Source of the DNA: Caldithrix abyssi
Lineage (GTDB): Bacteria; Calditrichota; Calditrichia; Calditrichales; Calditrichaceae
Assembly (NCBI GenBank): GCA_011369465.1
Contig: DRQG01000114.1
Span: forward strand, 1 to 64,000
Reading direction: 5' to 3'
Length of the DNA stretch: 64,000 bases
Shown here piece by piece: positions 24,791 through 33,553 of the stretch; positions within the stretch are counted from its first letter, which is position 1; every line of letters starts with the position of its first letter. The notes under the pieces are model-generated. The model had not been told where the DNA came from and made no database searches. It saw only the letters and a list, made by a program, of their open reading frames with translations. Made by a program: the position numbers and the translations under genes.

Positions 24791-25951
24791 TCAAAACGCA
24801 CCGTAGAAGTAAACCTGCGCCCCAATGGTTATGCGCCATTCACTGGTATTTTGTGTGTAGGGTATCAGGGCGTCATCCAGATCAAACTCTCTTTTTATAT
24901 TGGTCTCGGTATACTCCAGCGCCGTATTTAGCATAAAGCTGCTAAACTTGATCCCTACACCGCCGGTGAATACATGATCCGGATTAAACACATTTTGAGT
25001 TTCTTTGTTTTTATAGTAGCCGATGCGATAGGCCAGCTTTTCGGTTTGCCATTCTGCTCCAATATGAATCGAATATGTATCTTCGGTTCCGTATAAATCT
25101 TTGAGGGAACGATTGTTCACAGTTACCGCAGACATGGGTTGATTCCGATAATCCATGGAAAGGATGAGATGTTCCATCGGAAAGACGGCTATACCGATGG
25201 AGAAAGCCAAGGGGATACCCAGTTTTACACTTCCACCTCCGGTTGAATCCTCTGTTACGGTATATGGGATAATAAAGTGTGCACCCACGGTAAAAAGATC
25301 CATCGGTTTAATCATCAAACCACCTTCGGCGGAAAATCCGGAATACTCGTTGTTATAGGTTATATAATTTGTTGGATCATTTTGATTGTTTTTATTCAAA
25401 TTCCTGAAACCATCCACTGTCCCTATCAGATAATTTAAGGTGAGGCCTACCGATATGACTTTATGCAGGCGTACACCAAAAGCTAAGGTAAATGCATCCA
25501 CTCCTCCATCCGAATTATCGTGATAACTGTACGAATCGGTAGATGTCTTTATGGTGTGATTTTGTTCCAGGGTTAAATTATAAACGCGCCGGAAAGAAAA
25601 TCCTGTGCCCCCGGAAACACCTTCTATTTCGAACGGCACCACAATGCCGATAAAATTTAACTGAGACCAGGAATTTAAATCCACCTTCCATGAATTTATA
25701 CCGTAAGGTTCAAACCCGTTAATCGAGGAATTTCCGAAACCAAATCGTCCGACTACGGACGAAGCATACGAACGCAAATACCCCAATCCTGCCGGATTCC
25801 AGGCCAGACCGAGTACATCATCGGAAAGGGCTGTATACGCGTTACCCATGGCGGCTGCCCTGCCCCCATTGGCATTGAAAAACAGATTTGCCGCATTTTG
25901 CGAGAATGTATAGGAAAAAGCCAGAAGCACTATAAATATTATCTTTCTCAT
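24791..25951 (-). CDS. PorV/UPF0164-like outer-membrane beta-barrel protein
   Basis: This 386-aa protein has a signal peptide (IIFIVLLAFSYTFSQ). The start of the mature protein is characteristic: FFNANGGRAAAMGNAYTALSDDV followed by AWNPAGLGYL. This is the plug-strand motif of PorV/PorQ and FadL-like barrels. It contains many amphipathic strands and ends in QVYFYGAF with a terminal Phe. PorV in Bacteroidetes is part of the T9SS outer-membrane shuttle; several paralogues occur in each genome of this group, so a T9SS role cannot be assigned here. It is a single-gene unit with its own terminator. Confidence 0.8.
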   Translation of the reverse strand: MRKIIFIVLLAFSYTFSQNAANLFFNANGGRAAAMGNAYTALSDDVLGLAWNPAGLGYLRSYASSVVGRFGFGNSSINGFEPYGINSWKVDLNSWSQLNFIGIVVPFEIEGVSGGTGFSFRRVYNLTLEQNHTIKTSTDSYSYHDNSDGGVDAFTLAFGVRLHKVISVGLTLNYLIGTVDGFRNLNKNNQNDPTNYITYNNEYSGFSAEGGLMIKPMDLFTVGAHFIIPYTVTEDSTGGGSVKLGIPLAFSIGIAVFPMEHLILSMDYRNQPMSAVTVNNRSLKDLYGTEDTYSIHIGAEWQTEKLAYRIGYYKNKETQNVFNPDHVFTGGVGIKFSSFMLNTALEYTETNIKREFDLDDALIPYTQNTSEWRITIGAQVYFYGAF

Positions 25952-26017
25952 AGTTAGACCTTATATTGAAATTGGTATTGATTTCGGATTTGTTATTTAA
26001 CGTGAATGTAATATTAA

Positions 26018-28309
26018 TTAAAATCTAAAACCAATATTAATATAGGAAATCCAATTTAGCAACTGATTGCCGTTTATCACGGAAAATTCAAGCGGGCCAA
26101 CCGGACTATCGATACCTATCGTAGCGCCATATCCTTGAATTAAATTGTTTAGAGTAAACACCTTCTCGAGATCCGAGGATATCTTGGCTATGTTGCCATC
26201 TGCAAGAAAATAAATCCTGTTTAACACCTGATATTGAAACCGCAAACCGCCCAAAATGTAATTATTGGTTGGTGTGCTTAAAAACGGCAGGCCATAAAAC
26301 GGAATATAAGACCTCGTTTCCCGGACTATCCCACCAAGAAAAAAGTTATACGACAGAGGTATGCCTACCTTGGAAGTCAAGCCAACTCCAAAACGCATTC
26401 CCATAGAAAAACGTTCGCTAATTTCAAATATTGGCTTAAACGCAAACCTGAATCGCCAAAAGCTACTATAACTTACCTGTTCTTCTATCTTGAGCGGATC
26501 GGTATTCCCCTCAGTTAGGTAAAAACGAAACAATCGGTTGCTTTTCTCTATATCGGGGATATATTCCGTGGAAATGGCAGCTTGTAAACCGCTTCGCGGA
26601 TATACCGTTCGGTCATAAGAATCAAAACGCAAATAGGTAAATAAGTTATAAAGTGAAAACTTTTCCTGGTATTTTACGCGCACCGGGAGTGTTGTGCCTA
26701 ATTGTTCGGGGAGCGAGACAAAGGTTTCGGCGAACAAACTACTCCTATCGAACTGGATTCCGACGCCGACAGATAAAGAAGATAACAAAATCGTTTGGGT
26801 GGCCAGGTTAGAAGTAATGTTTTTAAGCCGGATCTCGTTGATCGAGATATCACTGAAATCATAGCCAGAGACCGTATAATCCGAATAAGATACATCCAAA
26901 CCAAGCCCTACATTGGGCCGCCAATCGGTGTAATAAAAATAGGATGCATGTATAACCGGATTTTCCCCCAAATTTCCTTCCATAGCCATTTTAGAACCTT
27001 TAAGCCACAGGTTTCTTAGTGTTACATTTATCAGAACAGAAGAGCGGATATCCGAATCATAATGCAAACCGACCTTAAGAACATCGGGATGTTTTTCAAT
27101 AACAAGAATCTCAAGAATATCACCATCAGCGTGGGAATAGATACGATAGTTGACCCTTTCAAAGAAACGGGTGCCATATATTCGGTTAACAGCCTCCTCT
27201 ATATCACCAACTGTAACCCGGTCCCCCTGCTTAATTAACAGTTTATTCAAAACCAGATGGCGGCTTACATTTTTCAGACCACTTATGCGAATTTGCTTTA
27301 CTACAAAAAATGGCGGTGGATGTGGAGCGGATACTTTATCTGATGCAGAAGTATAATTTTTTAAAGATGCACTAAACGATTTTAATTCATCCAGTTTTTC
27401 CAGAGCCGCTTTTTCACCTCGTCCGATGATATCCTTAACCTGTTTGAAACTGGCCGCATCTATTCCGGTGATATCCGGAACGATGAGAATATCGCATTTT
27501 TTACGTTGCTCTGCGGTAGATCGGTCTCCCCGGAAGGACATGACCTGATCCATCACATCAAATAATGAGTTAATTTCATCTCTGGCGCGCAATGGAGCAC
27601 CCACATCCACACCGATTATGTAATCCGCTCCCATATCGATTACATCCTGTACGGGGAAATTTCTCACAATCCCCCCATCTACCAACAAATGGCCATCAAT
27701 TTCAACCGGTGTAACTACGGTTGGGATGGCCATACTCGCCCGGGTTGCCTTGGCTAAATAACCTTGTTTCAGAACTACCGCTTTACCCGTTTCCAAATCG
27801 GTGGCTATACATCGAAAAGGAATAGGTAATTTGTCAAAATCACTTATACTGCTTCCCGGTAGCATGAGTCTGGTTAATAGAAGAGAGAGTTTATGCCCGG
27901 CAATAAGCCCTTTGGGGAAAGAAATGGAAAATTCACGGATCGGAATTTCCAGAATAAATCGTCCGTGATCGCTTTTTTCCTCCATAGAAAGCATTCTACG
28001 TGATAATTCGTCGCTAAATACCCCATTCCAATCGATACCGGCAACGATGGAATCCAACTGGGCAGCACTATACCCGAGAGCATATAATGCGCCAACTATG
28101 GAGCCCATGCTTGTTCCGGTAATATAATCCGGTCGGATACCCTGCTCTTCGAGAATTTTTAACACACCGATATGGGCGAGTCCCTTGGCGCCTCCACCGC
28201 TTAGAACCAGACCAATTTTTGGCCTGTCCGGTCTATTTTTTTTCTCTAATGTTTGTCCGGAAACAAAGATGGGTATCGTAATCAGAATGATAATCAAAAG
28301 TGCCTTCAT
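26018..28309 (-). CDS. patatin-like phospholipase fused to POTRA and BamA-type barrel
   Basis: This 763-aa exported protein has residues 1-18 as signal peptide (KALLIIILITIPIFVSG). Residues 30-300 are a patatin lipase: GGGAKG oxyanion motif, GTSMG with the catalytic serine, and VDGGIVRNFPV with the catalytic aspartate. Then comes a POTRA domain (FVVKQIRISGLKNVSRHLVLNKLL) and a C-terminal 16-strand-type barrel ending in NIGFRF. This is the layout of type Vd (PlpD-like) proteins, in which the barrel displays or releases a phospholipase A. The ATG at 28309 (AGGGA upstream) is used. A longer frame reaches 28402, but it would run through the tRNA gene and disrupt the signal peptide. Confidence 0.92.
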   Translation of the reverse strand: MKALLIIILITIPIFVSGQTLEKKNRPDRPKIGLVLSGGGAKGLAHIGVLKILEEQGIRPDYITGTSMGSIVGALYALGYSAAQLDSIVAGIDWNGVFSDELSRRMLSMEEKSDHGRFILEIPIREFSISFPKGLIAGHKLSLLLTRLMLPGSSISDFDKLPIPFRCIATDLETGKAVVLKQGYLAKATRASMAIPTVVTPVEIDGHLLVDGGIVRNFPVQDVIDMGADYIIGVDVGAPLRARDEINSLFDVMDQVMSFRGDRSTAEQRKKCDILIVPDITGIDAASFKQVKDIIGRGEKAALEKLDELKSFSASLKNYTSASDKVSAPHPPPFFVVKQIRISGLKNVSRHLVLNKLLIKQGDRVTVGDIEEAVNRIYGTRFFERVNYRIYSHADGDILEILVIEKHPDVLKVGLHYDSDIRSSVLINVTLRNLWLKGSKMAMEGNLGENPVIHASYFYYTDWRPNVGLGLDVSYSDYTVSGYDFSDISINEIRLKNITSNLATQTILLSSLSVGVGIQFDRSSLFAETFVSLPEQLGTTLPVRVKYQEKFSLYNLFTYLRFDSYDRTVYPRSGLQAAISTEYIPDIEKSNRLFRFYLTEGNTDPLKIEEQVSYSSFWRFRFAFKPIFEISERFSMGMRFGVGLTSKVGIPLSYNFFLGGIVRETRSYIPFYGLPFLSTPTNNYILGGLRFQYQVLNRIYFLADGNIAKISSDLEKVFTLNNLIQGYGATIGIDSPVGPLEFSVINGNQLLNWISYINIGFRF

Positions 28310-28369
28310 AAGATCCCTGTTAAAAAAGGTGGGGTAGCAATGGCTAATAATATCTCTACTAAAAAAAAG

Positions 28370-28452
28370 TACGAGGAGGGAGACTTGAACTCCCACGCCC
28401 AAAGGGCACCAGATCCTAAATCTGGCGCGTCTGCCAATTCCGCCATCCTCGC
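28370..28452 (-). tRNA. tRNA-Leu (anticodon UAG)
   Basis: The minus strand folds as a class II tRNA. The acceptor arm GCGAGGA pairs with TCCTCGT, the anticodon stem is CCAGA/TCTGG with loop TTTAGGA (anticodon TAG), a long variable arm follows (TGCCCTTTGGGCG), and the T-arm is GGGAG/CTCCC with TTCAAGT. The D-arm contains TTGGCAGAC. CCA is not encoded. A T8 run begins two bases after the 3' end and can terminate transcription. Confidence 0.96.
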
Positions 28453-28462
28453 AAAATGCGTA

Positions 28463-28491
28463 AATTTACTTAGTAATTACCCTTAAAGCAA
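28463..28491 (-). promoter_or_regulatory. promoter of tRNA-Leu
   Basis: On the minus strand TTGCTT (28486-28491) and TAAATT (28463-28468) are separated by exactly 17 bp. The -10 ends ten bases before the tRNA 5' end, an arrangement typical of tRNA promoters. Confidence 0.6.
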
Positions 28492-28510
28492 CCCGCATAA
28501 AGAGCAAAAT

Positions 28511-29275
28511 TTATTTGGATTTCCAGCAGGATGTTAAACGCGTAAGTTCACGATTATCGTTTGCGCGTAAAATACTATGCACAAATTCCTTATTTTCCTT
28601 TTCATTTTTTTGTTCACTAAAAACGACTACGCGGTCCCCCAATTTGGCTTCGGCACGATAGCTAACCTGTAAATCCTTTAATATGTATTGTTTCCAAATT
28701 TCCGGAGGAACAGATTCAATCGCCCATTCAATATAATTAAGGAAATTAACGTGTTGGTTTAGGTCCAGATCACTTAACCGAACATTAAATTCCTTCTTTA
28801 TTTGAAACTCTTCCAATTGTGGCAGCGCATCAAAGTTATCATTCATTGCCCTGTCTTTTTCTTTGTAAACCAAATCACCCAGGGCTTCCGGAATACTAAC
28901 CGGTCGGCGTGTTTGAATATCCATTATCATCCAGGAAGTGGTTGCCGTAGCGATAACCCGGCCGGCTTTATCCTTTACTAAAAAATCACGCAATGCAAAA
29001 GAGTCGTTTTTGTCCGAAGGCCATGTTTCCACAATTACCGTATCCATCCAGTCAGGATATCGTTCTACCTGTATGTGTAAACGCGACAGCACCCAGGTAA
29101 TGCCCTGGCGGTTCAGATGAATTACAGATACCTGTAAAGCATAGGAATGATTAAAGGCGGCTTCCATAAGATAGTTAGCCAATGATTGTATTGAAAGTTT
29201 GCCTTTTGAATCTATTTCATAAGAACGAACCCTGAAAGTTTCCCGCCATAACAGTTTTTCTTGTGTAGGTGTCAT
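28511..29275 (-). CDS. acyl-ACP thioesterase (FatA/FatB family)
   Basis: This 254-aa protein is made of two hot-dog folds. The first (residues 10-130) has FRVRSYEIDSKGKLSIQSLANYLMEAAFNHSYAL and TWVLSRLHIQVERYP. The second (about 155-250) has FNVRLSDLDLNQHVNFLNYIEWAIES, where the Asn and His are the expected catalytic pair of the family. It hydrolyses acyl-ACP to free fatty acid in the cytoplasm. Bacterial versions of this length are common in Firmicutes and FCB genomes. It is upstream of tRNA-Leu on the same strand and not in an obvious operon. Confidence 0.9.
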   Translation of the reverse strand: MTPTQEKLLWRETFRVRSYEIDSKGKLSIQSLANYLMEAAFNHSYALQVSVIHLNRQGITWVLSRLHIQVERYPDWMDTVIVETWPSDKNDSFALRDFLVKDKAGRVIATATTSWMIMDIQTRRPVSIPEALGDLVYKEKDRAMNDNFDALPQLEEFQIKKEFNVRLSDLDLNQHVNFLNYIEWAIESVPPEIWKQYILKDLQVSYRAEAKLGDRVVVFSEQKNEKENKEFVHSILRANDNRELTRLTSCWKSK

Positions 29276-29411
29276 TGTTTCTCTTTAGTATAATTTTAGT
29301 TTGAAACAGATATTTTATCGTCATAAATTCAATATTGCCTAATGATCATATATCCCGGCTTAAAATAATCTTCTTTTGCCGAACCACAAATATAACAGTG
29401 AAGGATTTATT

Positions 29412-29996
29412 TTGAAAGTAAAAATACATGCAAAAAAACGGATTCTGGACAATTTTTTTCGAATTGATGAAGTCAATTTACAGTTCGAAAGGTTTGACGG
29501 CGCATGGTCGAAGCCGGTACGGCGCTACAATGTGGACCGTGGTGAAGCGGCAGGCGCTCTTATTTATTTGACTGATCGACGGAGTTTTGTATTCGTTCGT
29601 CAATTCCGCTACGCGGTGTATTCGAAAGGTGAGGAAGGCTGGATTGATGAAATTGCGGCCGGTGTTATGGAAAAAGAGGACACTCCATTGAGCTGCATCC
29701 GGCGGGAGTGTATCGAAGAATCCGGCTACGAAATAGATTCGTTCCATTCACTGGGTTGGTTTTACGTCAGTCCGGGGATTACCAATGAACGTATTCATCT
29801 GTTTATCGGTATGTGCACCAGCGATTGCAAAAAGCATAAGGGCGGTGGATTGGATGAAGAAAACGAGGATGTATATCTTGTAGAAATGTCCAGGGAAGAG
29901 GTAAAACGCAAACTTTGGGATGGTTATTTTAAAGACGGAAAAACAATAATTGCCTTGCAATATTTTTTCCTGAATGAATCCCGCTTACTTGAATAA
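29412..29996 (+). CDS. NUDIX hydrolase, NudK/ADP-ribose pyrophosphatase-like
   Basis: This is a 194-aa NUDIX protein whose box reads GVMEKEDTPLSCIRRECIEE followed by SGY. The REx2EE core is intact; the first Glu position is Asp, as in NudK/TrgB-type enzymes that split GDP-mannose or ADP-ribose. The N-terminal RYNVDRGEAAGALIYL and VRQFRYAVY strands fit that subgroup. The TTG at 29412 is chosen because AAGGA lies six bases before it; further upstream TTG and GTG codons have no ribosome site. Its last 12 bases overlap the end of the converging mreB gene. Confidence 0.85.
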   Translation: MKVKIHAKKRILDNFFRIDEVNLQFERFDGAWSKPVRRYNVDRGEAAGALIYLTDRRSFVFVRQFRYAVYSKGEEGWIDEIAAGVMEKEDTPLSCIRRECIEESGYEIDSFHSLGWFYVSPGITNERIHLFIGMCTSDCKKHKGGGLDEENEDVYLVEMSREEVKRKLWDGYFKDGKTIIALQYFFLNESRLLE

Positions 29997-31001
29997 CACC
30001 TGTTTGTAAAAATCGAAAGATTCCAGGATTTTCTTTGTGCCTTCGGCGACGCTGAACAAAGCGTTTGGCGCAACCGTAACCGGCAAATTAAGCCGGTCGC
30101 GCAAATAAACATCCAAACCCTGCAACAGAGCGCCTCCTCCGGTAAGAACAAGACCTCTATCTACAATGTCACCGGCCAGTTCCGGCGGTAATTGATCGAG
30201 CGTGTTGATAATAGCGTTTGTAATGGCGTTAATGATACCGGAAAACGCGGCAAGAAAAAAGTTGTTTGGAACCGAGATTTCTCTCGGCAGCCCCGTTCGT
30301 TGGTCAATCCCGCTCACTTTGAATCGTCGTCTTCTGCAGCCTTCGTGTGCTATTCCGTGTTCAATTTTTATTTTTTCCGCTGTAAGCTCGCCTATGTCCA
30401 GATAATATCGGTTCTTCATATAACGCATGATGGCCTCATTCATTTCGTCGCTGGCAAGGCGAAGAGTATTATCCACCACAATACCACCGTAGTTGATAAC
30501 GGCGATATCGGTTGTTCCGCCGCCGATATCCACAATCATATTGGCATGCGCGCCCAATACATCCATCCCCACTCCGATGGCCGCTGCCATGGGTTCGTAA
30601 ACGAGATACACCTTGCGCGCTCCGGCTGCCAAAGCGCTGTCTATAATCGCTTTTCTCTCTACCGAGGTAATACCCGTGGGAACCCCGATTACCATCCGGT
30701 TGAGCAAAAACGAAGGAATGTTAGCCCGGCGGATAAAGGATTTAACCAAAGCTTCACCGGCTACAAAATCGGCAATAACACCATCTGCCAGAGGTCGGAT
30801 CACTTTAATCTCACGACCCGTTTTTCCTAACATTCTTTTGGCTTCCAATCCGATACATAATATTTTATATCCTCTGTTGCTCCCGTTCTTAAAAGCAATC
30901 ACCGAAGGTTCATTAACTATATATCCTTTATCATAGGCATAAATGATGGTATTGGCCGTGCCTAAATCCATACCAAGGTTTTTAAATATTCCCGAAAACA
31001 T
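29985..31001 (-). CDS. mreB: rod shape-determining protein MreB
   Basis: This 338-aa actin homologue has GMDLGTANTIIYAYDKG (phosphate 1), IVDIGGGTTDIAVINYGG (phosphate 2) and VDRGLVLTGGGALLQGLD (adenosine site), together with YEPMAAAIGVG. It polymerises under the inner membrane and guides lateral wall synthesis. The N-terminal MFSGIFK is a likely amphipathic membrane-binding start. mreC and mreD are not adjacent. AGGT precedes the ATG. Several FCB genomes carry more than one MreB, so this may be a paralogue. Confidence 0.93.
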   Translation of the reverse strand: MFSGIFKNLGMDLGTANTIIYAYDKGYIVNEPSVIAFKNGSNRGYKILCIGLEAKRMLGKTGREIKVIRPLADGVIADFVAGEALVKSFIRRANIPSFLLNRMVIGVPTGITSVERKAIIDSALAAGARKVYLVYEPMAAAIGVGMDVLGAHANMIVDIGGGTTDIAVINYGGIVVDNTLRLASDEMNEAIMRYMKNRYYLDIGELTAEKIKIEHGIAHEGCRRRRFKVSGIDQRTGLPREISVPNNFFLAAFSGIINAITNAIINTLDQLPPELAGDIVDRGLVLTGGGALLQGLDVYLRDRLNLPVTVAPNALFSVAEGTKKILESFDFYKQVLFK

Positions 31002-31111
31002 ACCTGATATACCTTATAGCTCAAATATTATTCATTATAGGAATGATATATACATCTAATGAAGAATCGTCGGCATTTATTTCCGTAACTTAATAATAAG
31101 GATGTTCAATA

Positions 31112-31147
31112 TAAAAAAATGCCCGCTCAAATTAATGAGCAGGCATT
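31112..31147 (-). terminator. intrinsic terminator after the S1 gene
   Basis: On the minus strand AATGCCTGCTCA pairs with TGAGCGGGCATT (one wobble) around a 6-nt loop and is followed by T7. It lies 31 bp past the S1 stop and isolates it from mreB. Confidence 0.88.
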
Positions 31148-31178
31148 AATAGTTTAACCCATTTACTTCAAGGTTAAT

Positions 31179-33308
31179 TTATTTTTCCGCTTTTTCTTTT
31201 TCTTCGGCTTCTGCTTCGGCCTCGGGTTTCGTTTGGGTTTCTGTATCTGTAGCCGTCTCAGGTTCTTCCGGTTTCTCTTCGGTTTTTTCCTCTTTAGCCT
31301 CTACAGTTGCCTCAGGTTCAGAGCCGGATTCGGGTTCTTCCGAAGCGGTTTCTTCTTCTTTCTGTTCTTTTTTCTTTGGTTTTTCCTCTTCTTTAGCGGA
31401 ATCCTTTGCTTCGGTTGTTTTGGCTACCTCGGCTAAGGTTGTTTTACTCGCACCCTGGCTGGCCAAATAATCTTCGAATTCTTTTCGTTCGCGGTCACTG
31501 AAATATGCGCTTACGGACAGAACAATTTTTTTGTTCTCCTTATCAAATTCGATGACTTTGGCGGGAATCTCGGAGCCAACTTCATATACATCGCTGGCTT
31601 TTTTGCCTTTTGGCAAACCCAGATGCTGATTGGGAATAAAACCATCAACACCCAGCGGCAGCGTTACGATGATCCCTTTTTCGATAATGCGGGCGATTTT
31701 TCCGTTTGTCTCGGTACCCACCTTGTAATTTTCTTCAAAGGAATCCCAGGGGTTGGCGTCAATCTGTTTGTGCCCCAAGGCGATACGGCGCTCTTCGCGA
31801 TTGATTCCGAGAACAACCACTTCGATCTCATCACCCTTTTTAACGATTTCACTCGGATGGCGTACTTTCTTCGTCCAGGATAAGTCTGAGATATGCACCA
31901 GGCCGTCAATGCCCTCTTCCAATTCCACAAAGGCCCCAAACTGGGTTAAATTGCGAACCTGTCCTTTATGTACAGAACCTACCGGATATCTTTCTTCAAT
32001 ATTTTCCCAGGGATCCGGTTCCAGCTGCTTCAGACCCAACGAAATCTTTTTAGCATCCGGCTCGATATTCAGCACAACCGCTTCGATTTCCTGACCGACG
32101 GTAAGCAGTTGGCTGGGATGTTTGATATGTTGAGACCAGGACATTTCCGAAATATGAATCAGACCTTCGATGCCTTTTTCCAGTTCCACAAAAGCACCGT
32201 AATCGGTCAAACTGACCACACGGCCTTTGATCGTGGAACCAACCGGATATTTTTCTTCCACATTTTCCCAGGGGTGCGCCTGCAGTTGCTTCAATCCCAG
32301 TGAGATACGATCCTTTTCTTCGTTGAAGTCCAGAATCATGACCTCGAGTTCCTGATCCAGTTTAACCAGTTCGGAGGGATGATTAACCCTGCCCCAGCTT
32401 AAATCGGTGATGTGCAGCAATCCGTCCACACCGCCCAAATCAATAAACACGCCAAAATCGGTGATGTTTTTAACCGTACCTTTACGCACCTGTCCGCGCT
32501 CAAGAGTATCCAGGATTTCCTTGCGCTGGCTTTCCATTTCTTTCTCGATAAGTACGCGGGAGGATACAACGATGTTCTTGCGGGCGTGGTTCACTTTGAC
32601 GATCTTAAAATTCATCTGTTTGCCCAGATAAGCGTCAAAATCGCGGATGGGTTTCACGTCAATTTGCGAGCCGGGCAGAAAGGCATCTACCCCCATCAAA
32701 TTGACCACCATGCCGCCTTTTATACGACGGGTAATTGTACCCGGGATCACTTCATCATTTTCATGTTTTTCGACCAGTTTTTCCCATATACGGATAAAAT
32801 CCGCTTTTCGACGCGAGAGGGTTAACTGCCCGTCGCTGCTTTCCAGCGTTTCCAGATATACCTCTATTTCGTCGCCGGGTTTAATTTCATCGATATTATC
32901 AAATTCTTCCAGAGGGACGATGCCTTCAGACTTAAAACCAATATCTATGATCACACCGTTATCGGTGATATTTAACACGCGTCCGTTAACGATCTCTCCT
33001 TCACTGATTTTGCTCATGGTCTGATCATAAAGACGTGTGAGCGTTTCCATCTCGGCTTCGGGATATTCCTTCTCTTCTTCGAGATCATTAATGTCCACGA
33101 CGATCTCTTCATAGTCATCGTTTTGAGCAGTACTTTTTTCCGGTTCAGGTTTTGGCTCGTCTGCTGTAGATTTTTCCGTTTCTTTTGTTGCTTCTTCCTG
33201 AGTGTCCGTTTCCTGAGCGCTTTGCTCGTCAACGGGGTTAGGGTTAACGATTTCAGTGGCCTCAGAGACCTGTTCTTCCGCCACTGCTTCTTTTTTCTCT
33301 TCTGACAT
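31179..33308 (-). CDS. rpsA: 30S ribosomal protein S1, six S1 domains with long acidic tails
   Basis: This is a 709-aa protein with six S1 OB-fold repeats, starting with VNGRVLNITDNGVIIDIG, PGTITRRIKGGMVVNLMG, RKGTVKNITDFGVFIDLG, IKGRVVSLTDYGAFVELE, HKGQVRNLTQFGAFVELE and TNGKIARIIEKGIIVTLP. S1 brings structured or leaderless mRNA to the 30S subunit. E. coli S1 is 557 aa; here about 95 N-terminal and 110 C-terminal residues are very rich in Glu, Lys, Thr and Pro and look disordered. The ATG at 33308 has GGAGG ten bases upstream, so an extension to 33344 is not used. Confidence 0.94.
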   Translation of the reverse strand: MSEEKKEAVAEEQVSEATEIVNPNPVDEQSAQETDTQEEATKETEKSTADEPKPEPEKSTAQNDDYEEIVVDINDLEEEKEYPEAEMETLTRLYDQTMSKISEGEIVNGRVLNITDNGVIIDIGFKSEGIVPLEEFDNIDEIKPGDEIEVYLETLESSDGQLTLSRRKADFIRIWEKLVEKHENDEVIPGTITRRIKGGMVVNLMGVDAFLPGSQIDVKPIRDFDAYLGKQMNFKIVKVNHARKNIVVSSRVLIEKEMESQRKEILDTLERGQVRKGTVKNITDFGVFIDLGGVDGLLHITDLSWGRVNHPSELVKLDQELEVMILDFNEEKDRISLGLKQLQAHPWENVEEKYPVGSTIKGRVVSLTDYGAFVELEKGIEGLIHISEMSWSQHIKHPSQLLTVGQEIEAVVLNIEPDAKKISLGLKQLEPDPWENIEERYPVGSVHKGQVRNLTQFGAFVELEEGIDGLVHISDLSWTKKVRHPSEIVKKGDEIEVVVLGINREERRIALGHKQIDANPWDSFEENYKVGTETNGKIARIIEKGIIVTLPLGVDGFIPNQHLGLPKGKKASDVYEVGSEIPAKVIEFDKENKKIVLSVSAYFSDRERKEFEDYLASQGASKTTLAEVAKTTEAKDSAKEEEKPKKKEQKEEETASEEPESGSEPEATVEAKEEKTEEKPEEPETATDTETQTKPEAEAEAEEKEKAEK

Positions 33309-33487
33309 AAATAATTTACCTCCAATGAACGATTTGTCCGGCACCTGATTGGCCCGGCGTTATTTAACAAAGTTAAGTAATTTAATATGATATTCTTAAA
33401 AAAACAATCAAATTTAATGATATTCGAATATTTTCTTCCATTCCTATTATCATTATTAAGCGAAAATTACGTATGATTCAAAATGTA

Positions 33488-33516
33488 TTGGTATTTTTTT
33501 TACAATTGTGTAATTT
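33488..33516 (+). promoter_or_regulatory. possible promoter of the sensor kinase operon
   Basis: TTGGTA (33488-33493) and TAATTT (33511-33516) are 17 bp apart, 37 bp before the kinase ATG, within AT-rich DNA where chance matches are common. Confidence 0.35.
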
Positions 33517-33553
33517 TATGTTTTTAAAGACCTAAACCTTTACCCGGGCAACA

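Noticed and set aside
28310-28402. N-terminal extension of the patatin gene
   Set aside because: It would be encoded partly by the 3' end of tRNA-Leu and would place 31 residues before a normal signal peptide.
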